Notes: generated by a model from the letters alone, not told the origin. DNA of 64,000 nt from Hybos culiciformis (GCA_964007475.1 OZ023273.1:74549524-74613523); one strand, 5' to 3'; shown: positions 33,161 to 44,805, numbered from the stretch's first letter. A program made the numbers and translations.

Positions 33161-33961
33161 AATAATCTAGAGTGTGTAAAAACATTTCCCAGATGTTTCG
33201 AAAATTATTTTATTTGATGGAAAATCAGCTCGAATAACTAATTTAAATTAAACATTATGAATTATAAATCAAAATTTTGTTCAAATAAATCGAATTTTAA
33301 GACATTTTACTAAATTTTTGTTCATATTAATCAATTGTTAAATAATTTTATTAAATTTTGGCATTTAAATCTATTTTATTGTATTTTGTTTATATAAGTC
33401 TTATCTGTAAAAGTTCATCATCGACTGGAAATAATATTATTTGTCTAGACTAAATCTATAATTAATTTGAGACGTTAAATAATATGAAGTTAACAATATT
33501 TTATATTTTTATATTTAATCATTCGTAACTGCGTGAAATTCCGAAGTTTTCACATCTGCATGTCAAAATAAAAAATAGACGAAAATATCAAATTGAAATT
33601 AGGATCGAATTTGGCAAATAATATTTAAGCTATAAATTAAAAAATATAGGATCAAAAAATAAATGTATATTTCTATTGCTAACTATTACTTTTTAATTAT
33701 TTCATAGTCCCTTATTTTATTATACATATATAAATAAATCGACAATAAATTCCGTTGTCACATGAGAATTTTTTTTTGGGGACCCACAAAGAAAAGGATT
33801 ATTTAATTTCTTTTTTTTAATGAAAAACTATAAATCATATTTTTATTTTAATTCAAGAATTGTTAAGTGGTGCAAAAATTTAATTTTTATCATATATCCT
33901 GAATATTTAACGTTTTCCAAAAATACTAAATGGATTTGTTTCTTTATTAAAAAAAAAAAAT

Positions 33962-34031
33962 CCTCATTGGGAATCGAAACAGGCACCTTCAGACTTACAG
34001 TGTGATGTTCTACTACTAAGCCATATTCTAC
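33962..34031 (-). pseudogene. tRNA-like segment, Tyr(GUA)-like, minus strand
   Basis: TCATTGGGAATCGAAACAGG has one change in the B box (GTTTCGATTCC on the minus strand). The anticodon loop reads CTGTAAG. Confidence 0.5.
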
Positions 34032-34218
34032 TACTAAGCTATATGAGTTTATTTTTGTTGTTAGTTAATTTTTCAAACTCGTTTTTTGAGTATTCTAATT
34101 CTTTTCTTATTTTTTTTTTTGAGTATTATTTTTTATTCCCCTACAATAAAATAAAAACAAAAAAACGAATGGTTCATTAGAATTTTTTTATTATATTTTA
34201 GAAATCCAAAATCATATG

Positions 34219-34290
34219 AGCTATATGGCTTAGTGGCTAGAACATCGGACTATAAGAGTGAAGGTGTCAGGTTCGATTCCCCAATGAATA
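34219..34290 (+). pseudogene. tRNA-like segment (non-GUA type)
   Basis: TGGCTTAGTGG and GGTTCGATTCC intact, loop CTATAAG. Head of array 2 unit 2. Confidence 0.55.
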
Positions 34291-36423
34291 CATTTTTTTT
34301 TTCATTTTTTTGAACATAATAATTTTTAAAATTTTTTGAACATAATTTTTTTATTGGTAGAATATGTAATTTTTTTGCTTGTAATATTGGGCCCTATATA
34401 TACATATATTTGAAATTAAAAAAGTGTACGATAATTATGAATTCCTACCCAAAATTTTTGGTCTGGTAATCTTTATTTCACCAGAGCTACCTATTTTGAA
34501 AATTTTTTTTTTTGCATATTTTGAGCCGGGAAAACCTATAATGATAAATTACTTGATCGATATCTATACTATCAATGCCAAAATATACCTATATTGTTTC
34601 TCAAGGCTTTAATAAAATTATTTGTAACGAGTTTAGTGCGTCCAATATTATAAATTTGTTTTATAGGATATAATGTTTATAACTTTAGTGGTTACATGAT
34701 CTCTGTAAAAAAATAAAACAAAAACATGAAACATGAAATGAAATGTGATCACTTTTCTTACTTATTTTTCTCCCGGGAAATTCGTACTTTTTTTAGCGTT
34801 TATTATCTTATTAACTACAACAGGATTAACAAATGCTTGTTTAAATACATATATACATATAACTGTCTTGTCATAGTAAGTGGTAAAACATGTTTGAAAA
34901 TTAGTTGTCTAAATTTTTTATGAATGATCACAAGATTATGTTAATTCTATTGTGAAAATAAGATTGCACGAAAAAGCTGTGAATATTGCAGAACGCTGCC
35001 CACAATATTGAAAAATAGTTCATTGAACTCGCTATTAAAAAACTGATTTCTGAATAGGATAGTTTTTTTCACAATTAAATTTTTAAAAAGAAATAGCATC
35101 TCGATACTTAAATTTATGCATCTGTCAACGTTTCCAATATTTTTTACATCCATTTTATAGCAATATTCAATTGCATTAATTCATATATGAAATTATACAG
35201 TTTTCAACTAAGTTCTCAAATAAGTTTTTAGCTACATTTTAATTTTATAATATGTATTATAAAATTATAAAACACTATTTATTAATTAAAAGTTTTTTCC
35301 ATTTATATAAATTAAAATAAAAAATCAAAGAGCGCCTAATTTGCAAATTTTTTTGAACCAAATTTGCTACAATTTTACTTAGCTCTGTGTTTTGCTTCAA
35401 AAATAGAATATGTATAAAAAATGATAAATTAGTGGCTGATAAAAACATTTTGGTTTGTTTCAATATCTCAAAAAAACTAATTATTATGAAAAAAAAAAAA
35501 TTAAAATATTTGACAAAAATAGGGTTGATTGCACATTAAAAATAAAAAATTTGTCTGGAAAAACTTATGTCTCATTTTTTATTTTAAACTAATTTCAAAA
35601 TAAAAATGAAAATAAAAATAATCTAGAGTGTGTAAAAACATTTCCCAGATGTTTCGAAAATTATTTTATTTGATGAAAAATCAGCTCGAATAACTAATTT
35701 AAATTAAACATTATGAATTATAAATCGAAATTTTGTTCATATAAATCGAATTTTAAGACATTTTACTAAATTTTTGTTCATATTAATCAATTGTTAAATA
35801 ATTTTATTAAATTTTGGCATTTAAATCTATTTTATTGTATTTTGTTTATATAAGTCTTATCTGTAAAAGTTCATCATCGACTGGAAATAATATTATTTGT
35901 CTAGCTAAATCTATAATTAATTTGAGACGTTAAATAATATGAAGTTAACAATATTTTATATTTTTATATTTAATCATTCGTAACTGCGTGAAATTCCGAA
36001 GTTTTCACATCTGCATGTCAAAATAAAAAATAGACGAAAATATCAAATTGAAATTAGGATCGAATTTGGCAAATAATATTTAAGCTATAAATTAAAAAAT
36101 ATAGGATCAAAAAATAAATGTATATTTCTATTGCTAACTATTACTTTTTAATTATTTCATAGTCCCTTATTTTATTATACATATATAAATAAATCGACAA
36201 TAAACTCCGTTGTCACATGAGAATTTTTTTTTGGGGACCCACAAAGAAAAGGATTATTTAATTTCTTTTTTTTAATGAAAAACTATAAATCATATTTTTA
36301 TTTTAATTCAAGAATTGTTAAGTGGTGCAAAAATTTAATTTTTATCATATATCATATGAATATTTAACGTTTTCCAAAAATACTAAAAGGATTTGTTTCT
36401 TTATTAAAAAAAAAAAAATCCTC

Positions 36424-36500
36424 ATTGGGAATCGAACCAGGCACCTTCAGACTTACAGTGTGATGTTCTTCTACTAAGCTATATTCTACTACTAAGCTAT
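36424..36500 (-). pseudogene. tRNA-like segment, Tyr(GUA)-like, minus strand
   Basis: The B-box half is intact (TCATTGGGAATCGAACCAGG). The A-box half is duplicated and decayed (CTACTAAGCTATATTCTACT). Confidence 0.5.
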
Positions 36501-36680
36501 ATGAGTTTATTTTTGTTGTTAGTTAATTTTTCAAACTCGTTTTTTGAGTAGGTATTCTAATTCTTTTCTTATTTTTTTTTTTGAGTATTATTTTTTATTC
36601 CCCTACAATAAAATAAAAACAAAAAAATGAATGGTTTATTAGAATTTTTTTATTATATTTTAGAAATCCAAAATCATATG

Positions 36681-36752
36681 GGCTATATGGCTTAGTGGCT
36701 AGAACATCGGACTATAAGAGTGAAGGTGTCAGGTTCGATTCCCCAATGAATA
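36681..36752 (+). pseudogene. tRNA-like segment (non-GUA type), end of array 2
   Basis: TGGCTTAGTGG and GGTTCGATTCC intact. Directly after it the array sequence is replaced by an inverted hairpin module. Confidence 0.55.
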
Positions 36753-36779
36753 CATTTTTTTTTAAATTTTTTTTTTAAA

Positions 36780-36888
36780 ATGATGACGGACGAAAAATGA
36801 TGATGATTCTCAGAAAAATTCTATATGAAAATGGATTTTTACCCTCTACCAAATTTCTTCCAACCCCGCTAAAGAAGTACAAACTTCA
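36780..36888 (-). repeat. Hairpin module D, inverted, at the end of array 2
   Basis: TTTTTACCCTCTACCAAATT and AAAGAAGTACAAACTTC. Array 2 ends the same way as array 1. Confidence 0.8.
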
Positions 36889-36914
36889 AAAATCACACTA
36901 ATTTTCACGAGTAG

Positions 36915-37140
36915 CTATAAAATAGTAGATTACAACATATATTAAGAAATTTTGTTATTGCAACGAGTTGTATATATACATAAAAACACTTAAACACAAG
37001 GCAATACTTATATCACGAGACCGAAGGTCGAGGTATATAATATTGACGAGTGGCTATGTGTTTTTGTGTATATATACAACGAGCTGTATAACAAATTTTA
37101 TTAATACGTTTTGTATACTGCTTTAAAGTGCATGTGAGAG
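36915..37140. mobile_element. Foldback-like repeat (GAGTTGTATATATAC arms), uninterrupted copy
   Basis: The left arm (AATTTTGTTATTGCAACGAG, TTGTATATATACATAAAAAC) is answered by the right arm (GTGTTTTTGTGTATATATAC, AACGAGCTGTATAACAAATT), about 75 bp each with mismatches. The same repeat at 50712-50839 continues at 63833 and is the target of the errantivirus-like element. Confidence 0.7.
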
Positions 37141-37274
37141 GGAGTTGAAAACAATTAATTTACAATGAAAATAATAAACAAAAAAGTTCAAAATGAAGCA
37201 AGGAACTAAAATTTAATTAATACGGACACGGAAGTAAATTTATTTATCGAAATGATTTCAAACCGGATGATTTA

Positions 37275-37426
37275 AGATCAGCTAATTCCTAAAATATTAA
37301 AAAAAAAAATAGTAATTTTTCCAAAAAAAAAATTATTCATTTTCTTTTTTGCAAAAAAAAAATACGAATAATTTTTTTTTGGAAAAATTACTATTTTTTT
37401 TTATTATTTTAGGAATTAGCTGATCT
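37275..37426. repeat. 152-bp hairpin
   Basis: AGATCAGCTAATTCCTAAAA at 37275 is the reverse complement of TTTTAGGAATTAGCTGATCT ending at 37426. The inner arms (AATAGTAATTTTTCC / GGAAAAATTACTATT) pair as well, giving stems of roughly 65 bp. It may be a very short MITE. Confidence 0.75.
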
Positions 37427-38160
37427 TTTTAAATTTTATTTTTAATTATTAAAAAAAAATAATAATTTTATAATTATTTTTTTTTATAATTAAAAATAAA
37501 ATCAAATAATTAAAATTCGTGGCTGGCTCATTGATTTTTAAAATTAGTCTAGCGGCTATTCATGAATAATCATCACGAAAATTCACGGCTGCCTGACCTA
37601 GCAGGCTTAAACCAATGAAAGCGTCTGAGCCTGATTATAATTATAATTTATATTTACAATAAATAATCTCCTTGTTGCTGCCATTTTCCTCGTTTGTTGA
37701 TAAAAGAAAAAAAAATTCTTACTTGACATTTGACAATTGACAGCAAACTTTATAATGCCAGACAAAAATTTTTTCAATTCTTTCAGGGTTACCATTGTTC
37801 TATTTTTATTCATTTTGTTTTTTTGAATAAAATAAGTGCAATTTTTGAAGTGTGTTTTAAATTTTTGTACTAAAAACCAACCACACTCGCTTAAAAATTT
37901 AGTAGTAGAGGCTCGAAGATCGTTTAAAAATAGTAGATTGAAACCCATGTTAAGAAAATTCATCGACTGATCGACTGGCCGCTTTTTAGAAAAAAAAAAT
38001 AGCCGCGTATTTTTTTATTGGTTCTTTTTTGTTTTTTTTTGTTTGCTCTGTGGTAAAATATAGATTAGCTCAGGGGCGAAATATAGATTTTTAGCATTAT
38101 AAACTAAACTTTATTTGACATTGATATGATATATGAGAGGTACACATTTACAATTTTTTT
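37427..38160. other. Non-coding DNA
   Basis: Nothing recognisable. A 118-codon minus-strand ORF (37963-37607) matches no family I know and has no clear domain. Confidence 0.5.
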
Positions 38161-38161
38161 T

Positions 38162-38265
38162 GAAGTTTATACTTCTTTAGCCGCGTTTGATGATTTTTGG
38201 TAGAGGGTAAAAATCCATTTTCGAATCGAATTTTTCTCAGAATCGTCATCATTTTTCTCAGAAAA
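38162..38265 (+). repeat. Hairpin module D
   Basis: GAAGTTTATACTTCTTTAGC, CGCGTTTGATGATTTTTGG, TAGAGGGTAAAAATCCATT. Confidence 0.85.
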
Positions 38266-38320
38266 ATAAGAATAAGAATACTTATTTTTTTATTATATTT
38301 AAGAAACCCAAATTCATATG

Positions 38321-38394
38321 GACAATGTGGCTTAGTGGCTAGAACATCAGACTGTAAGTCTGAATGTGCCTGAATGTGCCGATTCCCAATGACA
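38321..38394 (+). pseudogene. tRNA-like segment, Tyr(GUA)-like, damaged
   Basis: The A box (TGGCTTAGTGG) and anticodon arm CAGACTGTAAGTCTG are intact. A short duplication (AATGTGCCTGAATGTGCC) has replaced the GG of the B box. Confidence 0.5.
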
Positions 38395-38426
38395 AGATTT
38401 TTTAATTTCAAATATATGTATATATA

Positions 38427-38435
38427 GGGCCCAAT
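38427..38435. repeat. 9-bp target duplication GGGCCCAAT, left
   Basis: Repeated at 39639-39647. The undivided GGGCCCAATATTACAAGC occurs at 29099 and 13348. Confidence 0.9.
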
Positions 38436-39638
38436 GGGGGTTGGACATTTGTCCGCGATTTGTTTTTGTATCGCGGACATAAAAATGACATTTGTCCGCG
38501 ATTCAAAATGTCTTTTGTCCGCCGCGGACAAATGACATTTTCCAAAATGTCATTTGTCTGCGATAAAAATTAATCGCGGACAAATGACATTTTGCAAAAT
38601 GACATTTGTCCGCTAAAAATATGAAAAATCAATCGCGGACAAATGACATTTTGCAAAATGACATTTGTCCGCTAAAAATTTAAAAAATCAATCGCGGACA
38701 AATGACATTTTGAAAAATGACATTTGTCCGCTAAAAATTAAAAAAAAATGACATTTGTCCACTAAAAATTAAAAATTTCAATCGCGGACAAATGACATTT
38801 TGCAAAATGACATTTGTCCGCTAAAAATATGAAAAATCAATCGCGGACAAATGACATTTTGCAAAATGACATTTGTCCGCTAAAAATTTAAAAAATCAAT
38901 CGCGGACAAATGACATTTTGAAAAATGACATTTGTCCGCTAAAAATTAAAAAAAGCAATCGCGGACAAATGACATTTTGGAAAATGACATATGTCCGCTA
39001 AAAATTTTAGGCTAAAGTGCAGATGACGTGAACCAATCAGAATCGGCACAACGAGAGAGGGGGTGGGGGGCGGCGTCAGCCGCAAATCCCACTGACCAAC
39101 CACCAGTCCACCCGCCCGCCCGCCGCCCCCCACTCCCCTCTATTTAAGGGGCAAATCGTATGAACAAAAATGTATGAACAATTTGGGGGGACTCTACCCC
39201 TCTTCCCTTTTCCAAGCTTCAGACGATTCTGAGTGGTTCACGGAATCTGCAGTATCTCCAAAATTGAAAAATCAATCGCGGACAAATGACATTTTGCAAA
39301 ATGACATTTGTCCGCTAAAAAAACTGAAAAATCAATCGCGGACAAATGACATTTTGCAAAATGACATTTGTCCGCTAAAAATTAAAAATTTCAATCGCGG
39401 ACAAATGACATTTTGCAAAATGACATTTGTCCGCTAAAAATTCGAAAATTCAATCGCGGACAAATGTCATTTTGCAAAATGTCATTTGTCCGCTAATTTT
39501 GGGACATTTGTCCGCGGCGGACAAATGTCATTTTACAATCGCGGACAAATGACATTTTGCAAAATGACATTTGTCCGCGAAGTTTTCCATACAAATTTCA
39601 TCGCGGACAAATGTCCCGCGGACAAATATCACGGCGCC
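38436..39638. mobile_element. Foldback transposon built of tandem palindromes around a GC-rich core
   Basis: About eight units left of the core and six right of it are 38-bp near-palindromes: GCGGACAAATGACATTTTG, then its near complement CAAAATGACATTTGTCCGC, with one A-A mismatch in each half-turn. The 20-bp spacers (for example CTAAAAATTT, AAAAATCAATC) keep one orientation throughout. Imperfect terminal repeats end in ATTTGTCCGCG. The core (39010-39270) is GC-rich with a TATTTAAGGG promoter-like sequence. The 9-bp duplication and repeat-built arms resemble Drosophila FB elements. No transposase is present. Confidence 0.88.
39010..39270. other. GC-rich core of the foldback element
   Basis: It contains GAGAGAGGGGGTGGGGGGCG, CACCAGTCCACCCGCCCGCC, CTCTATTTAAGGGGCAAATC and CAAGCTTCAGACGATTCTGA. 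The CACCAGT..CACC.GCCCGCC stretch recurs in the core of the small foldback element at 10824-11081, which has quite different arms. No ORF of note. Confidence 0.75.
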
Positions 39639-39654
39639 GGGCCCAATATTACAA

Positions 39655-42490
39655 GCAAAAAAAGCTACGTTTAGGTCGTGCCGGAGCAAAATATACGAAA
39701 ATTTTTTTTTTTAAATAGGTAGCTCCGGTGAAATTAAGATTACCTGAAAAAAAAATTTTGGGTGGGGTGCTACGGTTAGGTCGTGCCGGAGCAAAATATA
39801 CGACAAATTTTTTTTTTTTAAATATGTAGCTCCGGTGAAATTAATATTAACTGAAAAAAAATTTTTGGGTGGGGAGCTACGGTTAGGTCGTGCCGGAACA
39901 AAATATACGAAAATTTTTTTTTTCTAAATAGTAGCTCCGGTGAAATTAAGATTACCTGAAAAAAAAATTTTGGGTGGGGAGCTACGGTTAGGTCGTGCCG
40001 GAGCAAAATATACGAAAACTTTTTTTTTCAAAATAGGTAGCTCTGGTGAAATTAATATTACCTGAAAAAAATTTTTTGGGTGGGGAGCTACGGTTAGGTC
40101 GTGCCGGAGCAAAATATACCAAAAATTTTTTTTTTTTTCAAAATAAGTAGCTCCGGTGAAATTAATATTACCTGAAAAAAAACTTTGGGTGGGGAGCTAC
40201 TGTTAGGTCGTGCCGGAGCAAAATATACGAAAACTTTTTTTTGCAAAATAGGTAGCTCCGGTGAAATTTATATTAACTGAAAAAAAATTTTTGGGTGGGG
40301 AGCTACGGTTAGGTCGTGCCGGAGCAAAATATACGAACTTTTTTTTTTTTTTTCAAAATAGGTAGCTCCGGTGAAATAAATATTAATTGAAAAAAATTTT
40401 TTGGGTGGGAAGCTGCGGTTAGGTCGTGCCGGAGCAAAATATAAGAAAAATTTTTTTTTTTTCAAAATAGGTAGCTCCGGTGAAATTAATATTACCTGAA
40501 AAAAAACTTTGGGTGGGGAGCTACTGTTAGGTCGTGCCGGAGCAAAATATACGAAAACTTTTTTTTGCAAAATAGGTAGCTCCGGTGAAATTAATATTAA
40601 CCGGAAAAAATTTTTTGAGTGGGAAGCTACGGTTAGGTCATGCCGGAGCAAAATATACGAAAATTTTTTTTTTCAAAATAGGTAGCTCCGGTGAAATTAA
40701 TATTAACTGAAAAAAAATTTTTGGATGGGGAGCTAAGTTAGGTCGTGCCGGAGCAAAATATACGAAAATTTTTTTTTTTTTTTCAAAATAGATAGCTCCG
40801 TTGAAATAAATATTAATTGAAAAAAATTTTTTGGGTGCGAAGTTACGGTTAGGTCGTGCCGGAGCAAAATATAAGAAAATTTTTTTTTTTTCAAAATAGG
40901 TAGCTCCGGTGAAATTAATATTACCTGAAAAAAATTTTTTGGGTGGGCAGCTACGATTAGGTCGTGCCGGAGCAAAATATACGAACATTTTTTTTTTTTT
41001 CAAAATAAGTAGCTCCGGTGAAATTAATATTACCTGAAAAAAAATTTTGGGTGGGGAGCTACGGTTAGGTCGTGCCGGAACAAAATATACGAAAATTTTT
41101 TTTTTCTAAATAGGTAGCCCGGTGAAATTAATATTACTTAAAAAAAAATTTTTGGGTGGGCAGCTACGGTTAGGTCGTGCCGGAGCAAAATATACGAAAA
41201 TTTTTTTTTTTTTCAAAATAAGTAGCTCCGGTGAAATTAATATTACCTGAAAAAAAACTTTGGGTGGGGAGCTACTGTTAGGTCGTGCCGGAGCAAAATA
41301 TACGAAAACTTTTTTTTGCAAAATAGGTAGCTCCGGTGAAATTAATATTAACCGGAAAAAATTTTTTGAGTGGGAAGCTACGGTTAGGTCATGCCGGAGC
41401 AAAATATACGAAAATTTTTTTTTTCAAAATAGGTAGCTCCGGTGAAATTAATATTAACTGAAAAAAAATTTTTGGATGGGGAGCTAAGTTAGGTCGTGCC
41501 GGAGCAAAATATACGAACATTTTTTTTTTTTTTTCAAAATAGATAGCTCCGTTGAAATAAATATTAATTGAAAAAAATTTTTTGGGTGCGAAGTTACGGT
41601 TAGGTCGTGCCGGAGCAAAATATAAGAAAATTTTTTTTTTTTCAAAATAGGTAGCTCCGGTGAAATTAATATTACCTGAAAAAAATTTTTTGGGTGGGCA
41701 GCTACGATTAGGTCGTGCCGGAGCAAAATATACGAACATTTTTTTTTTTTTCAAAATAAGTAGCTCCGGTGAAATTAATATTACCTGAAAAAAAACTTTG
41801 GGTGGGGAGCTACTGTTAGGTCGTGCCGGAGCAAAATATACGAAAATTTTTTTTTTTTAAATAGGTAGCTCTGGTGAAATTAAGATTACCTGAAAAAAAA
41901 ATTTTGGATGGGGAGCTACGGTTAGGTCGTGCCGAAGCAAAATATACGAAAATTTTTTTTTTTTTAAATAGGTAGCTTCGGTGAAATTAAGATTACCAGC
42001 CGAAAAATTTTTGGGCAGGGAGGTACGGTTAGGTCGTGCCGACGCAAAATATACGAAACATTTTTTTTTTCAAAATAGGTAGCTCTGGTGAAATTAATAT
42101 TACCTGAAAAAAATTTTTTGGGTGGGAAGCTACGGTTAGGTCGTGCCGGAGCAAAATATACGAAAAATTTTTTTTTTTCAAAGTAGGTAGCTCCGGTGAA
42201 ATTAATATTACCTGAAAAAAAAATTTTGGGTGGGGAGCTACGGTTAGGTCGTGCCGGAGAAAAATACACGAAAAAATTTTTTTTTCAAAATAGGTAGCTC
42301 CGGTGAAATAAATATTACCTGAAAAAAAATTTTGGGTGGGGAGCTACGGTTAGGTCGCGCCGGAGCAAAATATACGAACATTTTTTTTTTTTTTAAATAT
42401 GTAGCTCCGGTGAAATTAAGATTACCAGTCGAAAAATTTTTAGGCAGGGAGGTACGGTTAGGTCGTGCCGACGCAAAATATACGAAAATT
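39655..42490 (+). repeat. Large minisatellite array, about 27 units
   Basis: Units of about 100-110 bp of the GAGC variant (TACGGTTAGGTCGTGCCGGA, GCAAAATATACGAAAA, GGTAGCTCCGGTGAAATTA). A block of about 530 bp at 40500-41030 is repeated at 41251-41780 with a period of 751 bp and shared private variants (CTACTGTTAGG, TTAGGTCATGCC, GAGCTAAGTTAGG). Two units near 42000 and 42430 carry CAGGGAGGTACGG and GCCGACGCAAAAT. Minus-strand ORFs of 80-127 codons (repeating FAPARPNRS) only reflect the period. Confidence 0.95.
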
Positions 42491-42496
42491 TTTTGT

Positions 42497-42603
42497 AGTT
42501 TATACTTCTTTAGCCGCGTTTGATGATTTTTGGTAGAGAGTAAAAATCCATTTTCGAATCGAATTTTTCTCAGAATCGTCATAATTTTTCTCAGAAAAAT
42601 AAG
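42497..42603 (+). repeat. Hairpin module D after the large minisatellite
   Basis: AGTTTATACTTCTTTAGCCG directly after the last unit, then TGGTAGAGAGTAAAAATCC. Confidence 0.85.
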
Positions 42604-42653
42604 AATAAGAATACTTATTTTTTTATTATATTTAAGAAACCCGAAATCATATG

Positions 42654-42725
42654 GATAATATGGCTTAGTGGCTAGAACATCAGACTGTAAGTCTGAAGGT
42701 GCCTGCTTCGATTCCCAATGACAAG
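42654..42725 (+). pseudogene. tRNA-like segment, Tyr(GUA)-like
   Basis: A box and CAGACTGTAAGTCTG arm intact. The B box has one change (GCTTCGATTCC). Confidence 0.5.
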
Positions 42726-42872
42726 GTCTTGTAATTTCAAATTTATGTATATATAGGGCCCAATATTACAAGCCAAAAAATTAAATATCCTCCTACAGAT
42801 AAAAAAATTTTTTGTTTCTTAAACCTATTATTATGTTAAAAAAAATTAAAAAATTAAAAAAAGGAATGTATT

Positions 42873-42943
42873 CTTTGCGAATCGAACCTGACACCTTCAC
42901 TCTCATAGTCTGATGTTCTAGCCACTAAGCCATATAGTCCATA
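42873..42943 (-). pseudogene. tRNA-like segment, minus strand (non-GUA type)
   Basis: GCGAATCGAACCTGACACC and GTTCTAGCCACTAAGCCATA are the B and A boxes in reverse complement. The loop reads CTATGAG. Confidence 0.5.
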
Positions 42944-43223
42944 TGATTTTGGTTTTCTAAAATATAATAAAAAAATTCTAATAAATCATTCATTTTTTTG
43001 TTTTTATTTTATTCTTGTAGGAGAATAAGAATACTCAAAAAAGAATAAGAATAAGAATACTCAAAAAACAACAAGACTAAGAATACTCAAAAAACGAATT
43101 TGAAAAATAAACACAAAAAAAAGAGTGCCTGCATCAATTTTACAAAGTACAGAGCTTTCATATTATTTAGGAAAATAAATCAAAAATATTTTTTGTATTT
43201 TTTTAGAAAGGTAAATACATATA

Positions 43224-43294
43224 GACAATATAGCTTAGTGGAAGAACATCACACTGTAAGTCTGAAGGTGCCTGGTTCGATTCCCAATGATGAG
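43224..43294 (+). pseudogene. tRNA-like segment, Tyr(GUA)-like
   Basis: The A box is TAGCTTAGTGG, the form closest to the tRNA consensus. GTAAGTCTG and GGTTCGATTCC follow. It heads the same repeat body as the copy at 13785. Confidence 0.55.
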
Positions 43295-43663
43295 ATTTTT
43301 GTGAAATATTTTAATTTTTTTTTTTTCATAATAATTTTTTTGAGATATTTAAACAAACTAAAATGTTTTTATCAGCCACTAATTTATCATTTTTTTTTAA
43401 ATTTCTATATAGATATTCCATATACATAGGGTTCCCAGATTTGTCAGTAGTAAAAGGAGGACATCCTAACAAAAAATATATATATAAAATATATATATAT
43501 GTACAAGCCAAAACGATCAAAATTTTTAAAATTTTGGACCCGACCCCTTCCGATTTAAATAAAACTTTCAGGGTTTTTTAAGTGTAAGAAAAAAATAGAC
43601 CCATCCTTTTTTTAGATTAGTTCGAGTGTAATCTTCAGTGTAAGGGCGGGTTGAAAAATCCAC

Positions 43664-44294
43664 TTTTTAGCATTTTTCATAAAAACCCATAATATTAAAA
43701 ATTATAACTTTTGAAAAAACCGATTTGGACGCTTAGAGATGCAAATAAAAGGTATTGAATTTGACTGCAAAAAATAACATTATATTCATGTTTTGAGATT
43801 TTGAAAAAGTGTGGGAGAGACAAAACTTTTTTAAATTATTTGAAAAAATAATTTGTTACAAATTTTATTGCACGATATTAATTTCCAATACAAATAACTC
43901 AATTTCCATGCAAATAAACTGAAGGGGACATATTAAAAAATCATATCTCGAAACACATCTCTAAATTTTTGATGTTATAATGTTTATTCTCTAAGCTTTA
44001 AAAATAAAATATTAAAAAAAAAAATGTCTGTCCCACACGTATTCAAAATCTCAAAACATGAAAATAATGTGATTTTTTGCAGTCAGGATACCCAAATTTT
44101 TTCAGTTTTATCATTGATTAAGAATACAATGTTGTATGAAGCTAAGAATCTTTGTATTCTTAATCAATGGTTTTATTTTATTTGAAAAGCTTAATTCAAT
44201 ACCTTTTAGTTGTATCTCTAAGGGTCCAAATCGGTTATTTCTATCAAAAGTTATGAATTTTTAAAATTATGGGTTTTTATGAAAAACTTCTAAA
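43664..44294. mobile_element. Foldback insertion inside the hAT element
   Basis: The left arm (CATAAAAACCCATAATATTA, ACCGATTTGGACGCTTAGAG, TTTTGAGATTTTGAAAAAGT) is answered in inverse by the right arm (ATTCAAAATCTCAAAACATG, TCTAAGGGTCCAAATCGGTT, ATGGGTTTTTATGAAAAAC). The arms are roughly 200 bp with diverged positions. No target duplication was identified. Confidence 0.75.
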
Positions 44295-44805
44295 CGAGCC
44301 TTGCTCGTACGCCTTACTTTTGAATGGTTTTTTACATTTTTCTTGAGTTTTATTCTCATTTAAATTAAAAGAATCTTGTTGGAACTTTTTGCGAAAAGTC
44401 CTTTTTCAACTTTTTTTTGAAGCATCGCAGAAATACAGGCTGACAAATGGCATTTTTCGAAAATTTCTGAGATGCTTCAGAAAAAATTTTGAAAAATTAT
44501 ACTTTTGGAAAATAAATTTAACTGAAAATTAAAAATTTTATGAAGAAAAAAACAAGAAATATATAAAAATGTTGAATGAAAAATTATAAAATAAGTCGTT
44601 CGAATATTAATGAAGCAGGGCTCATTTAAATAATAATATAGAGCATGCTTGTCTAAAGTGCGGCCAAGCAAATTATTAAAATATTTAAATTTACGAATTT
44701 CTCATTTCAGTACTTTGGTTGCACATAAACCTGTGTGTTTATTTATTTATTTATTTCAAATGCTTAATACAAGCGATTACAACTTAATGATATTAACTTA
44801 ATGAA

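Larger units (their letters stand above)
31690..36770 (+). repeat. Tandem array of 2.49-kb units (array 2)
   Basis: Two long units with a period of 2,486 bp (GTGTACGATAATTATG at 31938 and 34424). They are the array 1 unit plus about 930 extra bases (32230-33160 and 34710-35620) inserted after GTGGTTACATGATCTCTGTA and before AATAATCTAGAGTGTG. They also keep a GGGCCCTATATATACATA linker that array 1 lacks. Copies differ by small indels, for example a 21-bp-scale gap near 34905. Confidence 0.93.

Noticed and set aside
37607..37963. 118-codon minus-strand ORF
   Set aside because: No recognisable domain, no neighbours in common, base composition like its surroundings. Left as non-coding.
39818..42582. 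Series of minus-strand ORFs with repeated FAPARPNRS
   Set aside because: Same explanation: readings of the minisatellite, not a repeat protein. A/T homopolymer length changes break and restart the frames.
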